Source: Amyelois transitella (taxonomy: Eukaryota > Arthropoda > Insecta > Lepidoptera > Pyralidae). Taken from it: DNA of 64,000 nt. Made by a program: the position numbers and the translations under genes. The notes below the pieces were generated by a model. That model did no database searches. It was not told the origin of the DNA and was given only the letters and a program-made list of their open reading frames with translations. How positions within the stretch are numbered: position 1 is the stretch's first letter; each line of letters starts with the position of its first letter. Location: NCBI RefSeq assembly GCF_032362555.1, contig NC_083519.1, positions 3,923,501 through 3,987,500 on the forward strand. The letters run 5' to 3'. Below, one piece after another: positions 26,901-38,912 of this stretch.

Positions 26901-27090
26901 TGACTTTTACGATCCGCGCGAGAAGTGAAGCAACTGGTTATCTCGTCGAAAAAAAAAACGATAATTATATCCAAAGTATTGCGCCGTTATTAATTATTTG
27001 AAATTTGTATCATTTCAGATAATAAGCAAGTCATGGTCGTACTTCTCAATTCTCAGGACTGTTTATAAAGCACCCAGCAGTTCTACTTAA
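23998..27090 (+). CDS. Odorant receptor OR-A, seven coding exons, 387 aa
   Basis: Predicted insect odorant receptor: a seven-helix protein that forms ligand-gated channels with Orco in sensory neuron membranes. Exons: 23998-24565, 25011-25179, 25503-25599, 25927-26028, 26101-26189, 26479-26545, 27019-27090. The sum is 1164 nt with all phases consistent (1,2,0,0,2,0) and GT-AG at every intron. Several hydrophobic helices are visible, for example FYILIVNLTIVASQEVLFFI and ILNLVLIVIYNFSSPFLMLY. Diagnostic features are the SYFGENI block of exon 4, the GDAAFQCCWY-like block of exon 5, and the C-terminal SWSYFSILRTVYK signature. A possible AATAAA lies at 27152. It shares exon structure with OR-B and OR-C but is clearly diverged. 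The specific ligand cannot be told. Confidence 0.9.
26770..26935 (-). repeat. Degenerate R1 repeat in OR-A intron 6
   Basis: The middle block GAGGTTGCTAGCGCATCTGC and the block CCTATCCCTTGATTGACTTTTACGA are recognisable versions of the R1 consensus read on the minus strand. The ends are lost. It lies between exons 6 and 7 and affects no splice site. Confidence 0.5.
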
Positions 27091-28341
27091 TCAATCAATC
27101 ATAATCAATTTACGTTTTACATTTTTTTATTATTTTAACTCAGTGAAAAATAATAAAATTCATTCTTAAATAAGTACGTTACAATGATTAATTACATTAC
27201 TTATGTATAGATAAGTTTTAAGTTTTTTAGTTGTTAAGGAACATACTCATAATTAAGACAAAATATTAGTATTTTTGTTTGTTTGTGACAAATAAACTTA
27301 AAAACTAATGGACTGATTTTCACGAAATGGCACAGACATAGAGTAGACCTTCGGGAGTGACATAAGCTACTTTTTCTGGAATTCCCCATGGTAGAGAAGC
27401 CCTAGAACTATATTCTTTTCAAATTCAGGAATGTAGAAATAATCTTTTTCCAAACCTAACACTTCTTAAAAGTGCCAGCTATAAAAAGCGTATCCAGTTG
27501 CCATATTGAGCGGGCGTAGAGTAAAAGCTCTTACGTGCCTTTCAGTTTCCAGTCGAGATAACGTAGGAAGTTTTTATTGCACACATAAATGTTTATTCTC
27601 TTTAAGTGCTGATTACAGTCTTTCAGTTTACTGGGAGTTTTCTTTATCATACTTTAATTGTTGTTGTTGATAGTAAGAGATTTTAATTTCTTTAATGTAT
27701 TTAAAATTTGATTTGAGCGACAATAGACTTGTAACTAAAGATAGCGAAGTCCGGATAAATTGGAGAAAGAAGTTTCTTTCCAATACAATTTTTTTTTTTT
27801 TTTTTTTTTTTCAAACATTTATCTTTTTCACTTCAGTTCGCTAGTAGGTATTTCAATTACATTTTCGTATGTAAAATTTACGTAATGTAATCTAGTGAAC
27901 TACTTTGATGATATTTTTCTTAGAGTTAGCGAAATCATCGGGAGAAACATAGGCTTTTTTCTAAAACTTTAATCAGATAGGGACGCGAACTAAGGGAATT
28001 TAGTTTAATGCGGGAGGAGTTGCGGGTAACGACTACTTTTATACATATTTATATTTACTTATTGAGTAGAAGATAAACTAAACACCAAAGATCAAATTAC
28101 CTATAATTTGTATCCTAAATTCAGTGTAGCAACATATTACTACATATTACTTATTACAGGTATAATTCCACGGACGTCCAGCAAACCGCAACCACCACCC
28201 AATTCCCGCAACCCACCCACCTGGGAATGTCATATTGGAATTCGAAATTCAATGTCAAATAATACTGACTAATATTATTAAGTATAATCTTTTCCAACCG
28301 GCAAAAATATCTCATAAGTAAATAATGATCATCATATTATT

Positions 28342-28613
28342 ATGAAGAATAGCAGGTTGACTAAGCAGATATACAAGGAGAGTGTGGAGGGAAAGGTCGG
28401 AGTGGGAAGACCTAGACGAACGTATCTTGATCAAATTAAGGACATCCTGGTAAAGGGTCAGGTCAAAAGTACCCGAAACCGCCGAGCTTGTATGAAGAGA
28501 GTTATGAATGTGGATGAAGCGAAGGAAGTATGCAGAGATCGTGGCTAGTGGAAAGAGGTAGTCTCTGCCTACCCCTCCGGGAAAGAGGCGTGATTTTATG
28601 TATGTATGTATGT
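28342..28613 (+). mobile_element. RTE-type LINE tail with end of ORF intact
   Basis: A 68-codon open frame includes VGRPRRTYLDQIKD and ends RRACMKRVMNV..AKEVCRDRG, the C-terminal part of an RTE/BovB-like polyprotein. It is followed by the CTCTGCCTACCCCTCCGGGA block and a GTATGTATGTATGTA tract. The same C-terminus occurs in the LINE inside OR-C. A second, more diverged copy follows at 28690-28920. Confidence 0.75.
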
Positions 28614-28689
28614 AATAGTAGTTATTTCTGTGTCTTTAGTGATGCAACCATTCGACTTGTACGTTTTTGATGCAGGCTAATATACAAGA

Positions 28690-28920
28690 TGAGTATGAAT
28701 GAGAAAGTTGGAAAGGGAAGGTCAAGACGAACATACCTCGATCAAACTAGGCGGGTCTTAGTGAAAGGCCAGGGCAAGAGAACCCTCAATCATGAACCTT
28801 GCATGACCAGAGTAATGAATATCAATGAAGTGAGAAAAGTATGCAGGGATCGTGGCAAATAGGAAGATGCACTTAGTCTCTGCTAAGCCCTCTAGGAAAG
28901 AGGCGTGATTTTATGTAAGA
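28690..28920 (+). repeat. Second, older RTE-type LINE tail
   Basis: It shows the same order of blocks as the copy just upstream (GGAAGGTCAAGACGAACATA, CCTCGATCAAACTAGGC, then GTATGCAGGGATCGTGGCAA and AGAGGCGTGATTTTATGTA), but with many substitutions. Both are in the plus orientation. They are more likely separate insertions than a duplication, because their divergence differs. Confidence 0.65.
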
Positions 28921-30009
28921 TACGTAACATGCAAATGTTTCGAAGCATAATTATATAGAGGTAAGTAAGTATAATTTGAGAATGAACACAATAAAGCTTC
29001 TAAACAAACAACATTCCTTACAAACTGAACTTTCATTGACCAACAAATGGGACATGATAAGGATTAAGGCATGCACTCCACGTCACCGTATAATAGTGTT
29101 GCATATTTTAATTCTATACGTCGCTGGCGGCCTGAATGGTTCGCTTATCGGGGAAATTTGCATAATACCTACACGCCATCCCCCGCTTTTGATATTGCAC
29201 CGCAGATTATCACAGTATAAGCCGTCTTCCCTAGTGCAATGAGATTCTACCGAGCTGACATCATAAAGTAATTTTTATTATTCCTATACTGTGGTTTCCG
29301 TGGAATTGAGTTTCGGGCAAGGACAATTCGAACGTATAAACCTGGATAATATCTATCTGATATGTGTTATCTTTCGAACCATTAGTAATTTTATACGATG
29401 CCAGAGCATGATGCATTTGTGACCAAGAATGACCTTGGTTTAGAGGATCCAAAGTAGAAAGGCGCGTTAATATAATTTATCTCGTGTACTCTTTACTCAA
29501 AGAAAGGAAGCCGAAGGAGCCGTGGTCACCAAGACATCGGCCACCGCACTCAGTTATGTATATTTACCTTATAAACGTAAAACCGCTAAAGTTTTATGTA
29601 AATTGTTCATGGTTCATTCATTTTTGGAGGAGATGATTTCGGTAATCTTACCGCATTTTCAAGCAAACCCAACAAAATCCTTCGGAAAGTTAGATTAGTG
29701 TTCTGAAAAGATTACACCCAGCAATAAATCAAAAAGATAGAAGCTCCTGTTATGAGTACATTTATGACTCCAGTGTCATAAAACCGTAACCATGAATGTT
29801 TAAATCAAAATGTGAAAGCGGCAATTTTCGAAATTCCTCTCGACATATCTGTAGGCGGGACCAGATCCGCTAAAGTATTACAAGTCATATTTCATAACAG
29901 AAGGCGAGGTTCAACGTCCATATGTTTGTTCAGACGATTAAATTCCTACCATTATCCTACTTTACTTAAACTTTGCAAGTGCTGCATTTTTCAAGCTAAG
30001 ATTCATAGT

Positions 30010-30050
30010 AAAATAAACTCGCCATATTCTCCATATGGCGAGTTTATTTT
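30010..30050. repeat. Perfect inverted repeat, 18-bp arms, 5-base loop
   Basis: The arm AAAATAAACTCGCCATAT (30010-30027) and its exact reverse complement (30033-30050) flank TCTCC. The flanks give no sign of a mobile element. Confidence 0.85.
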
Positions 30051-30724
30051 GAAATTGTAACATGGTTTAGTTTGAAGGTGGATCGTGAATTTGTTTTTGC
30101 TTAAGAAAACAACCCTGCAATTAATTATAAATATGTAAATTGATTTTAAACATCTAGTTGAAAGAGTGATCCTAAAAAAGTTATATTTATTTTCTTATCA
30201 AAATTACCAATATTTACTGTATCAAGACCGAATGTATGTAATGTAATCTTTCATTCTATCCCGTAACAGAATCGGTAATCTAGGTTTGATGTTATAATTT
30301 AAAATTTCATTTTTTTAAATTTGAATACAAGTCAATTATGATAGTTCACAATACTTTAAGTCTTAGTAATACCATAGCGAAATTGTAGTTTTATTTAGAT
30401 GAACGATGCACTTCATTACGAACTTAATTTCACACACATTTATTTTTAGAAAATACTTTATCACATACATGCATTAAATAAACCTAATTTCAAATGAAAA
30501 ATGGCGCCGACACTTAACTATGAATAAGTGGGCGCCGCGGAATATCCGCCCCGTCTATTGCAAAATCAGCGATCCTCCGACAGAATCGATTACTTAACTT
30601 GATGTCGACCACGATAATTTGATACTCACCTACCTTAATAAAAAAATTACATATCATTTATCATTATAGTTTTACCCACATACTATCTAGCGACGTTGCG
30701 ACATTGAATTTCATTTATTTTCAT

Positions 30725-30905
30725 ACTACAAGCCGACTTCATCCGCGTGGAATAAATCCCGCGGGAACTCCGGGATAAAAATATAATAGCCTATATGTTA
30801 TTCTAGGTCTTCAGCTACCTACATAACAAATTTCATCGTTATCGGTTCACTAGATTTTGCGTGAAAGAGTAACAAACATCCATACCATTTACATATAATA
30901 TCAGT
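30725..30905 (-). mobile_element. Helitron-like non-autonomous element
   Basis: On the plus strand it runs AAGCCGACTTCATCCGCGTG, CCCGCGGGAACTCCGGGATA, GGTCTTCAGCTACCTACATA, then GCGTGAAAGAGTAACAAACA. This is the same layout as the two tandem copies in L3 intron 3 at 52382-52775, with moderate divergence. Confidence 0.75.
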
Positions 30906-31674
30906 ATGATTGTGACTTTATCGGAGTCGGCTTAGAGTAAAGCTTGAGTGTTAAGTATTTTCACATGTTAAAAAATAAAATAATGGTAATTGAATTAAAT
31001 TGTTAGTGTCTTGGTGTTCTTGAGTATCTTTTATTTGAACCTATGTGTATGTACTGTAGTAATTTTTCTATAGATACCTATGGGTTATCTTATAATGATA
31101 AAAAATTGCACGTTTTTGAAATCCACCCGTTACTTAATCTTACATTCATAGGTTCTTAACTATTTCTTCATTGAGATCACATAAAATGAAGGGACGCCTC
31201 GTGTTAACGTAGTTGATATCTAAAATGAAGAGGGCCTTTTTCGATTTTTCAAATTATATGAATTTATGATCACATCAATGCTATTAGGGAATACTCGAAC
31301 GAGAATTCATGACCTTTTTGTTTAAACTATATGAAAGATAAAGGGTAGATCGCCTGTAATAGGTTTGGGATTCGATTTTATGAATTTATTTTTCAATAGA
31401 TAATTGTCCTTGGCTGTTTTGATAGCACATACAATTTAGAATAAAAAATGAAAAACTTTGGTTGTTTACAAGATTGGATATTTCATAACATTATATTAGT
31501 TTTGTTTAAAAAGCTTTTTTAATAAAATTCATTATAATACATAAATTAAGTTATATATCATCAGTCCCTAGGTGTAAGCTGAGAAATTACTTATGACAAT
31601 AAACTATGAAACATGAGTTAATGTTACAACAAGATCGGCATTGCAACGCTTACCTACTAACCAGTCAGTGTCTT

Positions 31675-31860
31675 CAAAAGGAAAATAGAACTTGGGATTC
31701 TTCTTTAAGGTGATGGGTTAGCCTGTAACTATTTGAATCTCAATTCGATATATAATCTCAATACAATTACATGTAGCCTTTCCAGGCAGTTCCAGGCAGT
31801 TGTCTTTGTCTACCCCGTAACGGACTTGACCTGACCTAACCTAAGACCTGAAAAAACGTA
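31675..31860 (+). repeat. R1 repeat, head-truncated
   Basis: It begins in CTTGGGATTCTTCTTTAAGG, continues with GGTGATGGGTTAGCC and TTTGAATCTCAATTCGATA, and reaches GTCTTTGTCTACCCCGTAAC. The right end is disturbed by a short GACCTGACCTAACCTAAGAC run. It lies 1.6 kb before OR-B. Confidence 0.6.
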
Positions 31861-33001
31861 TGTATAATAAATTCACAAGTCAAGGTTTATTTATACAAGC
31901 ATTTCAACACTTACAATGCAGCCAATGACTTCTATTTCACCGCGATTACTCATCCGCTTACATTTACATATAAAACGAACTTTTTCCTTGTGTTCAACAT
32001 AAAAAAATTCAGCCGCGCGATCCGTCGAGCGGTTTCTTTATAGCTGTCATTATTCAACAAGGAAGTTTGGACCACCTGAGCAACCTCTCCGCGCAATCTC
32101 CTGCATTGCAGTCATACATTTATATCACACCGAAGATAGAAAATGCTAGTAAAATTTGACTGCAGAAACATCGGCTGAATTTGAATGCGCAAACATATTA
32201 AAATTCGATTTGACGTACATTGTATGTTGGGTCTTAAATCTGGTTGTATGCACATGGTCCTCATTTCTATATTCTTTCCATACTAATATTTTATTTACGT
32301 TAAATCATTTGATAGTAACAAAGTAATATTGAAATACATGTTAATATTCTGTACTCATTCCCAGCATATAATATAAAATCCAGGCATGGCTATTTATTAT
32401 TATTATACAAAAATCAATCTTGAAAATATAATACCAAAGTATTTTTGTATAATATAAGTTAATTTATAAATTTGCTACTACGAGTAAATTGATGTTATCA
32501 AAATATTTGCCACATTTTTACTAAATCGATCATGAAATATTTACCACTTGGTATCAAAATTCTCTAGAAGCTACATTTTAATTTCTAGATAGAAAAGAGC
32601 CTCTTTAAAACTGGAGAAAACAGTTATTTATTGAGTTTTCGATTGTGGTATATAATTTGATTCATTTGACATGCATATAAAATCAAAGAAAATTAATATG
32701 ACAATTCCATTTTCACACCTATTATTTTCTGCTTGGGAAAAGTATTTCAAATGTGAAATGCTTGTCACCGCCTATCATATTATTAGAGATCAAAGAGGAA
32801 TATTAGTATAAAATCTTTGGTAACTCAAAAGTAGGTTAAAGTTACTTGCGAGCTTTTACCGTTGCAAGATACTTTACAAGAATAATTTTGACAGCAGGTA
32901 TCTTGATTTACAATATAGTGTGATTTTTTTTTAAACGTACAATGTTTTCCGGTAGCCATATTTGTTAAATTTTCCAAAACTTAAACCTTTCTTATGTTTC
33001 A

Positions 33002-33090
33002 GATTTGATATTTACTCTCAGTTACTTGTAAGGAGTTATTTGAAACTCAGCATTGAATTAAAAGACGCTATTTGTCTCGCTCTTTTAGTA
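33002..33090 (+). pseudogene. Exon-like block, possible OR exon remnant
   Basis: A good acceptor (ATGTTTCAG) opens a stop-free stretch of about 85-89 bases encoding something like DIYSQLLVRSYLKLSIELKD followed by AICLALL. It closes at a GTAAGT donor. The size and the downstream intron start resemble exon 3 of OR-A, and it lies just 5' of the duplicated OR unit. The peptide match to OR exon 3 is weak, so this could equally be chance. Confidence 0.2.
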
Positions 33091-33500
33091 AGTTAAGCTA
33101 CTCAAATTAAGAATTTTTCACTCTCTATTCCTTAGTTACTTTTAATTCGTTATTTTTTTAATTCTTTCCATTACGCATTATTTTAAACCACAGAATTATA
33201 ATTTATAACATCAACAATTAATTGCTTTCATATCAAATATTAACGACTAAATTATTATTTACAGAAAGACAAAAATATAATAGGTTTAACTTGTTACAAT
33301 ATAAGTACAGTAAGCATTGGTAAACGTATTATTAAACCACTTTGATGTATATGTATAATTTTTTATACAGTTTATTCGTCAATTTATTAAAACAATTAGT
33401 AAGTGTCGCGTTCGGGACAACTGCTTCTTTCACAATTGTATTTTGAAATATTTCAGAGGCGTACTTTGTGTTGGTAGCATTGCATAGGAAAACCAAAACC

Positions 33501-36500
33501 ATGAGTTTACCACCTTTCGAAGACCTTTTCAAACAAATAAAAACCAACTTTTGGCTTTTTGGAATCCCTTATGACCAACCCAAAATTCATATCAGATTCT
33601 TCATTTTGATTATTGGTCTGTTGCTTATGGCAACTGAAGAAATCTTGTTTCTTGCTTCGAAAATATCCACTGAAGATTTGTTAGTAATAACCCAACTGGC
33701 TCCATGCTGTTGTATCGGCGTTCTGTCTTTTTTAAAAGCGGTGTGCCTTGTTCCAAAAAGAAACAAAATATTCAGCCTCACGCAAAGTCTGAAAGTTTTA
33801 TACATCGATTCGATAAAAGAGATGGAAAAACGAGAAATAATACGCGATAACATAAATTTTGTCTCACTTCTGAGTAAATATTTTTTTCTGTTGAATGCTG
33901 TACTGATTTCGGTGTATAATTTTTCCACGCCGCTTTTCATTTTGTATGATTATATAAAGACCAATGAAATTGTATTTCGGTTGCCATACGACGTAATAGT
34001 TCCATTTCGCGTTGACAGATGGTCAACGTGGTCAGTGGTATACATTCATTCTATATCAAGCGGTAAGTTCGTTCTGCCCTTTTCTGTTTTTGTTTTAAAT
34101 TTTTCTCTGCTTGTATTTCGAACTTAGATTATTATAACTAGGGTTGCCATCTCTAAAATTTGGAAAACCGGACAAGACGCGTGAAAACCCCGGATTTTAG
34201 AGTCCGAAAGCCATGTTAACAAAATCTTTTAAACATATACAATGCAATGCAAAAGACATTTGAATATTAAACAACAAATCAGAACATTTCTAAAGTTTAG
34301 ACCTACAGCAATGTAAGCGGCCCAAATTTTTTTTATTTATTAATATTTTAAAACCCGGTCTACAAATGAAAACTTCCCCGGACGCTCCCCGGATGCCCTC
34401 TAAACTAGGACAAATCCGGCGAAACCCGGACGGATGGCAACCCTAATTATAACCGATACCTAGTACTTTTGCTTCACGACACGTGGTTGCTAGCTAATAA
34501 ATTGTGTAATTCTTGCTATAACTTGCTCCAATTTCTTTCAGGTTTTATCTGCGTATTATTTTTTACAACTATTGATATTCTTTACTGTATCCTTACTTCA
34601 CACATTTGCAATAATTTTGCCCTCATTTCGAATGATTTGTTAAAAATTAATTGTGAAAACGTAAACAATCTTAAAAATATCATCAAACAACATCAGCATA
34701 TCATACAGTAAGTTGAGTAAATTTTTAGTGGCTGTATACCTATGTATTTTAATATAATTATTTTTTTCCATTAGGACCGATCCTCTGGGAAAGCATTTTT
34801 TTATACTCAAGAGTATTATAGGAAACCAACATAGAGCTAAATCAATAAAACATGTTTCGCAAAGATTTTCGGCATACTAATATCTGGATACCTTAAGAAA
34901 AGTTTGTAGAAAATCCATCAAATATGCAGTCAGTAACGCAAAAGAACTCACATTCAAATTAATGACATCTATATTTTAATAGCTGTCTCTTTGTTTCAGA
35001 CTATCTCAAGAACTGGAGGACATTTTCAGTTTACCAAATCTTTTCAATGTGTTGGTGGGTTCGGTTGAAATATGTGCACTTGGATTTAATTTAACTGTAT
35101 GTATGTTAGTTTTAGTTTCAATTTATAAAATAATGTTAATAATAAAATAATGTTTTTAAAAGCTCTCCGTTTGGCAGCCCATTGTCGACCACAGCCTATT
35201 ATTTCCCTCTTAATCATAATACGAGTAGTTGTTAAAGTTAATTAAAATGTGACCGTTTTCTCTGTCTACCCCGCAAGGGTAATAGACGTGATTATATGTA
35301 TGTTAATTAAAATGTAGCAACTACAAATTCAAGATTTACAAAATCTACATGAAATAAAAATGTTTTTTACAAGTTGTTTTAATGCTTTTGTAAAAATAAA
35401 GAAATATGGACATGTTTGTTTATTTATCATGATAATTTTCAGATGGGAAGCTTGACTCAAGTGCCTGGCTGTGTTTTATTTTTGTCGTCAGTTCTGCTTC
35501 AAATATTGATGATGAGTGTTTTCGGTGAAAACCTTATTAGAGAGGTAATTGTGTCATAATCTTGTTATTATAATCTCGGTAATGTTAATTTCATTCCCTT
35601 CTTCACAGCGAGTAATTAACGGTACGAGAAACTTCAGGAAGATAATGACCAGAATGATTCCACTATTTTGGAAAATATTATCTATACATATAATAAAACA
35701 GTAAAAATATTTTGTCTGTACATTTAGTATTTTCGACTGAAATGGATAGAGCGACACTTAGAATAAAAAATAGAATGCAAATATTTTTTTTGTCTGTCTG
35801 TGTGTCTGTCTGTACGTATGATCACGCTTATCTCCGAAAGTATTGAACCGATTTATTTAAAACTTTCACTAAATAATTTGACTTTGACTTTGACTTTGAC
35901 CAATTGCTATGTTTTAACTCAGAAAAACATTTAAAGTTTGTTTCATCAAAATCGGTTCACTAAAAAAAGTTATCGTCATTTGAATGAAACCTAGGCATGA
36001 GTTGCCTGAAAATAGGTTACGAAATTTGAAATTCAAATTTTTTTTACTAAAAATATTTTTTTTGTGTTGTTTGTATATTTTATTTTTTATTTCACATTAT
36101 TGTAGATTCAATTCGAAATTTACGCGGACGAAGTTGCGGGCAACAGCTAGTATTATATGAACGGCAAAGTCCTACCTGTCACCTATTTTATTTTATAAAT
36201 ATATAGTTTTTGCAATTTTCCAGAGCAAAAATGTTGGAGATGCCGTTTACTTTAGCGAGTGGCATAAACTAGATGTAAAGACAAGGAAAATGATACTTAT
36301 CATTATCACTAGGTAAGGTATTAACTATCTAGTGCTCATCATAGCCTATCGACAATTGCATTTTCAGCTGCTGGTCTCAAAGCTCAGTAGCCGCTAGATA
36401 AAGCTTACAGTTAATTATACTTAAATCATGCTGTGAAGTATAAGGAAATGTATCATATTAATGACATAAACTTTTGACAAAGGGATTAACAGAAATACAC

Positions 36501-37179
36501 ATGATTATATAGGTTCGAATCCTTCCCAACTTACAAGGCATCCGCAGCCACTTATCAGTGACTATTTAATTTTATTGATGTACATTATTTTGATTACTAG
36601 TTGCCCATTGGTTCGAAAAAATATCGTTTTTAATTTTAATTATACTTAATCCCAATTATCAACATTGAGTATACATTTTCAGAGCCCGCAGACCCCAAAT
36701 ATTAACCGCTTATAAGTTTTCTACGATTTCTTATCAAAGCTTTTCTAAGGTAAGACGTTGTTGTACCTATATAATAAACTATTAAGAGTCTCACATGCAT
36801 AATTACAAAGCTTTTTTTTTTTCGAAAAAATTGGCAGACAATATATTTTCACTTTCCCTAATCCCTGCATATCATTGGTTTATGGTACTCGTGATCTGAT
36901 ATTTTACTAAAACGTTCTCAATTTGATAAAAATATACTATCATGATATTTTTTTGTTTGGATATAGAATTAGGAATAAGAAATAGTTACAGACACTAGTC
37001 TAAGCCTTTTTTTAATATAAGCGCACACTTTGTATTTTCTTTGATATCATACAAACAAAGAACATAATAACATATAATGTATGAGTACGGTTTCTTTTTT
37101 TTAGATAATCAGCTCTTCGTGGTCATATTTCACAATACTGAAAACAGTGTACAAGCCACCTGAAAATACTTCAACATAG
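33501..37179 (+). CDS. Odorant receptor OR-B, seven coding exons, 385 aa
   Basis: Exons: 33501-34062, 34542-34707, 35000-35096, 35443-35544, 36224-36312, 36683-36749, 37105-37179. The sum is 1158 nt with the same intron phases as OR-A. The frame is open 33 bases further upstream (33468), but comparison with OR-C, where that extension is out of register, places the start at MSLPPFED. It keeps the OR hallmarks: SVFGENLIRE in exon 4, GDAVYFSEWHKL in exon 5 and the C-terminal SSSWSYFTILKTVYK. No stop or frameshift is seen. Three insertions (hAT-like MITE, R1 tail, Helitron-like) sit in introns 1, 3 and 4, and none touches a splice site. An ATTAAA signal lies near 37328. It is about 97 percent identical to OR-C by eye count of residues. 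Confidence 0.92.
34139..34445. mobile_element. hAT-like MITE in OR-B intron 1
   Basis: The 307-bp insert has 13-bp inverted ends TAGGGTTGCCATC / GATGGCAACCCTA and is flanked by identical 8-bp duplications ATTATAAC (34131-34138 and 34446-34453). OR-C carries the uninterrupted site (GATTATTATAACCGATACC at about 40418). An 8-bp duplication with such ends points to the hAT superfamily. There is no coding capacity, so it is a MITE. Confidence 0.92.
35251..35301 (+). mobile_element. Very short R1 tail with 14-bp target duplication, OR-B intron 3
   Basis: Only the CTCTGTCTACCCCGCAAGGG block and the GTATG end of R1 are present. They lie between direct repeats GTTAATTAAAATGT at 35237-35250 and 35302-35315. 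OR-C lacks the insert. It is a severely 5'-truncated retrotransposition product of about 50 bp. Confidence 0.8.
35681..36150 (+). mobile_element. Helitron-like element in OR-B intron 4
   Basis: The insert starts TCTATACATATAATAAAAC after an A, contains a GTCTGTCTG run and a GACTTT microsatellite, and ends GCGGACGAAGTTGCGGGCAA then CAGCTAG before a T. A|TC...CTAG|T with no target duplication is the Helitron pattern. OR-C has the joined flanks (near 41562), with one extra base at the join. Confidence 0.8.
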
Positions 37180-37603
37180 AAGAATATGGAGAAAGCTACA
37201 TTTGTTATTTTTCTTATAGGAGATAGTAATCTCATCACTTAGTCACACAAGTTTGCAAATTCAAAAAGATCCAATGATCTTAATCCTGAGGGCAGTAAAT
37301 TCCAGTATTGTCCACAAAATATAAAAAATTAAAACAGAGCAAATGTTTCTTTTTTATTCCTCTTCTGGTATCGCGAGCAGTCAAACCACATTTAAGTTTT
37401 AGTATTTTGAGCTGTCTGCAGTTCATAGCTCATATAAAACAAAAAAGAAAGAAATCAAATTAATCCTGGCCAATCACTCTTTTCTTTTCAAGACTGTTGG
37501 CTCTGTCTACCCTGCAAGGGATATAGATTTGAATATATGTATGTATGTATGTAATAAATAAAACTGAGAATAAATCAAGATTTTATTTCGGAATCCATTT
37601 CGA
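37180..37603. other. Convergent spacer between OR-B and L1
   Basis: It holds the OR-B 3' UTR, an R1 tail fragment (37475-37552) and, on the minus strand, the L1 polyadenylation signal near 37582. The matching spacer in unit 2 (43886-44293) has the same parts, so the R1 fragment predates the duplication. Confidence 0.6.
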
Positions 37604-38032
37604 TTAGTAGGGGTATCGTCGGCGGGTGCTCAGGCGGTATCTTCCTTGTCTGCAATGAAAGAATTAAGTGTAAGTACTAAAACAGTGTTATCTAATTAAT
37701 CAACATGTTAACAATATCAGTGATTACTTATTGATTGATTCACGCATTGATTCCACATGAAGTAATAAAGTGATCGTTCATGAAATAATGTTATGTAATT
37801 ACAAAGTACTTATTTAGTTTTATAATCATCAAGCAAAATTTTGAAATATTGTCACGACATTATAAATAATTAGCCAAATATGACGTAGTAACCTATTTTT
37901 TAGCAGATTTCCTTTTTTAGGTGTATACCTAATTACAAATAAATAGGTTCAAACCATTTAATGATGACTAAGTTTTATTTATAAAATTTTTCATATTAAA
38001 CCGGTAGGTATGTAAAATAATCTATTTAAATA

Positions 38033-38383
38033 GTGCATTCAACTTCTAGGCGAGCGTCGGTGATCGAATTCGTGATGCGCAGAAAGGCGCAGAAATACCA
38101 CCTCGACCATGTACCAATGACTATTTTCAAAGTTATGTTCATTAGTTTGAATACTAACCGATGCTCTAACGGTGAGGGAAAACATCGTGAGAAAACCATG
38201 TGTAACCAACCATGGATCCAATACGGGTTAGGTTTAACCGCAAAGGTTGCGGAGGTCAGATAGTAGTTGCTTCGTGTCACTTGCCTAATCTAAGATCCAT
38301 AGTCAAAGGCCTACCTCGGGCTCCTCTCTAGAGAGGTGAGGGTGAAAACGGGACAAAAACCAGGAGGTAGAAGTGCATTCCAC
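38033..38383 (+). repeat. tRNA-headed SINE (R3) in L1 intron
   Basis: The element runs from the tRNA-like head (GTGATGCGCAGAAAGGCGCA) through CCAATGACTATTTTCAAAGT, TTAGTTTGAATACTAACCGA and CGGTGAGGGAAAA to GCGGAGGTCAGA and CTCTCTAGAGAGG. The unit-2 copy (44717-44870) carries the same insertion with its 3' half deleted, so it predates the duplication. Confidence 0.8.
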
Positions 38384-38645
38384 TTCTATGACAGAACTCC
38401 GAATAACAAGCTCAGACTATAAGGACATGTTCAAATTTTAACTCCTATCATCTATACCTCCGGTGTCAAATTATTGCTCAACGTGGGGCTGATTACAATG
38501 CTGTATCTTTATCAAAAATCGGCATGAAATCCATTAATTATTTTCATTAGTTTATAATGATAGATTAAATTATTCATAATATACCTAATTTTAAGATTAC
38601 AAAATGATAAAATTTTGCTGTCATAAATCGCAAATTTGTTGAAAA

Positions 38646-38912
38646 CATATGTACATACATACATATATATAATCCCGTCTATATCCCTTGCAGGGTAGAC
38701 AGAGCCAACAGTCTTGAAAAGACTGATACGTCACGTTTAGCTGTTTGGCTTTATGATGGAATTGAGATTCAAATACAGACAGGTTGCTAGCCCATCGTCT
38801 AAAAGAAGAATTCCTAGTTTATAATCCTTTACCTTAGTCGCCATTTACGACATCCATGGGAACGAGATAGAGTGGTCCTACTCTTTTTTTGGTGCCGGGA
38901 ACCACACGGCAC
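38646..38912 (-). mobile_element. R1 SINE-like insertion in L1, absent from L2
   Basis: A full R1 copy lies between 12-bp duplications ATTTGTTGAAAA (38634-38645 and 38913-38924). The unit-2 sequence near 45050 reads straight through (ACTTTGTTGAAAATATAAC). It therefore inserted after the duplication or was lost from L2 very precisely; insertion is simpler. Confidence 0.9.

Larger units (their letters stand above)
27091..33210. other. Gene-free stretch between OR-A and OR-B
   Basis: About 6 kb without a supported gene. It carries Helitron-like fragments near 27285-27620 and 30725-30905, a T tract at 27789-27811, two R2 LINE tails (28342-28613 and 28690-28920), a perfect hairpin at 30010-30050 and an R1 repeat at 31675-31860. 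A single exon-like block at 33002-33090 may be an OR remnant. Open frames such as 28976-29242 and 29812-30060 have no domain or splice support. Confidence 0.5.

Noticed and set aside
33587-33940. 117-codon frame on the minus strand, repeated at 39875-40228
   Set aside because: It is antisense to OR exon 1. It is found twice only because that exon is duplicated; it has no domain and no independent conservation signal.
38033-38280. Overlapping frames of 60-84 codons on both strands
   Set aside because: They lie inside the R3 SINE in the L1 intron. The same happens at 56781-57144.
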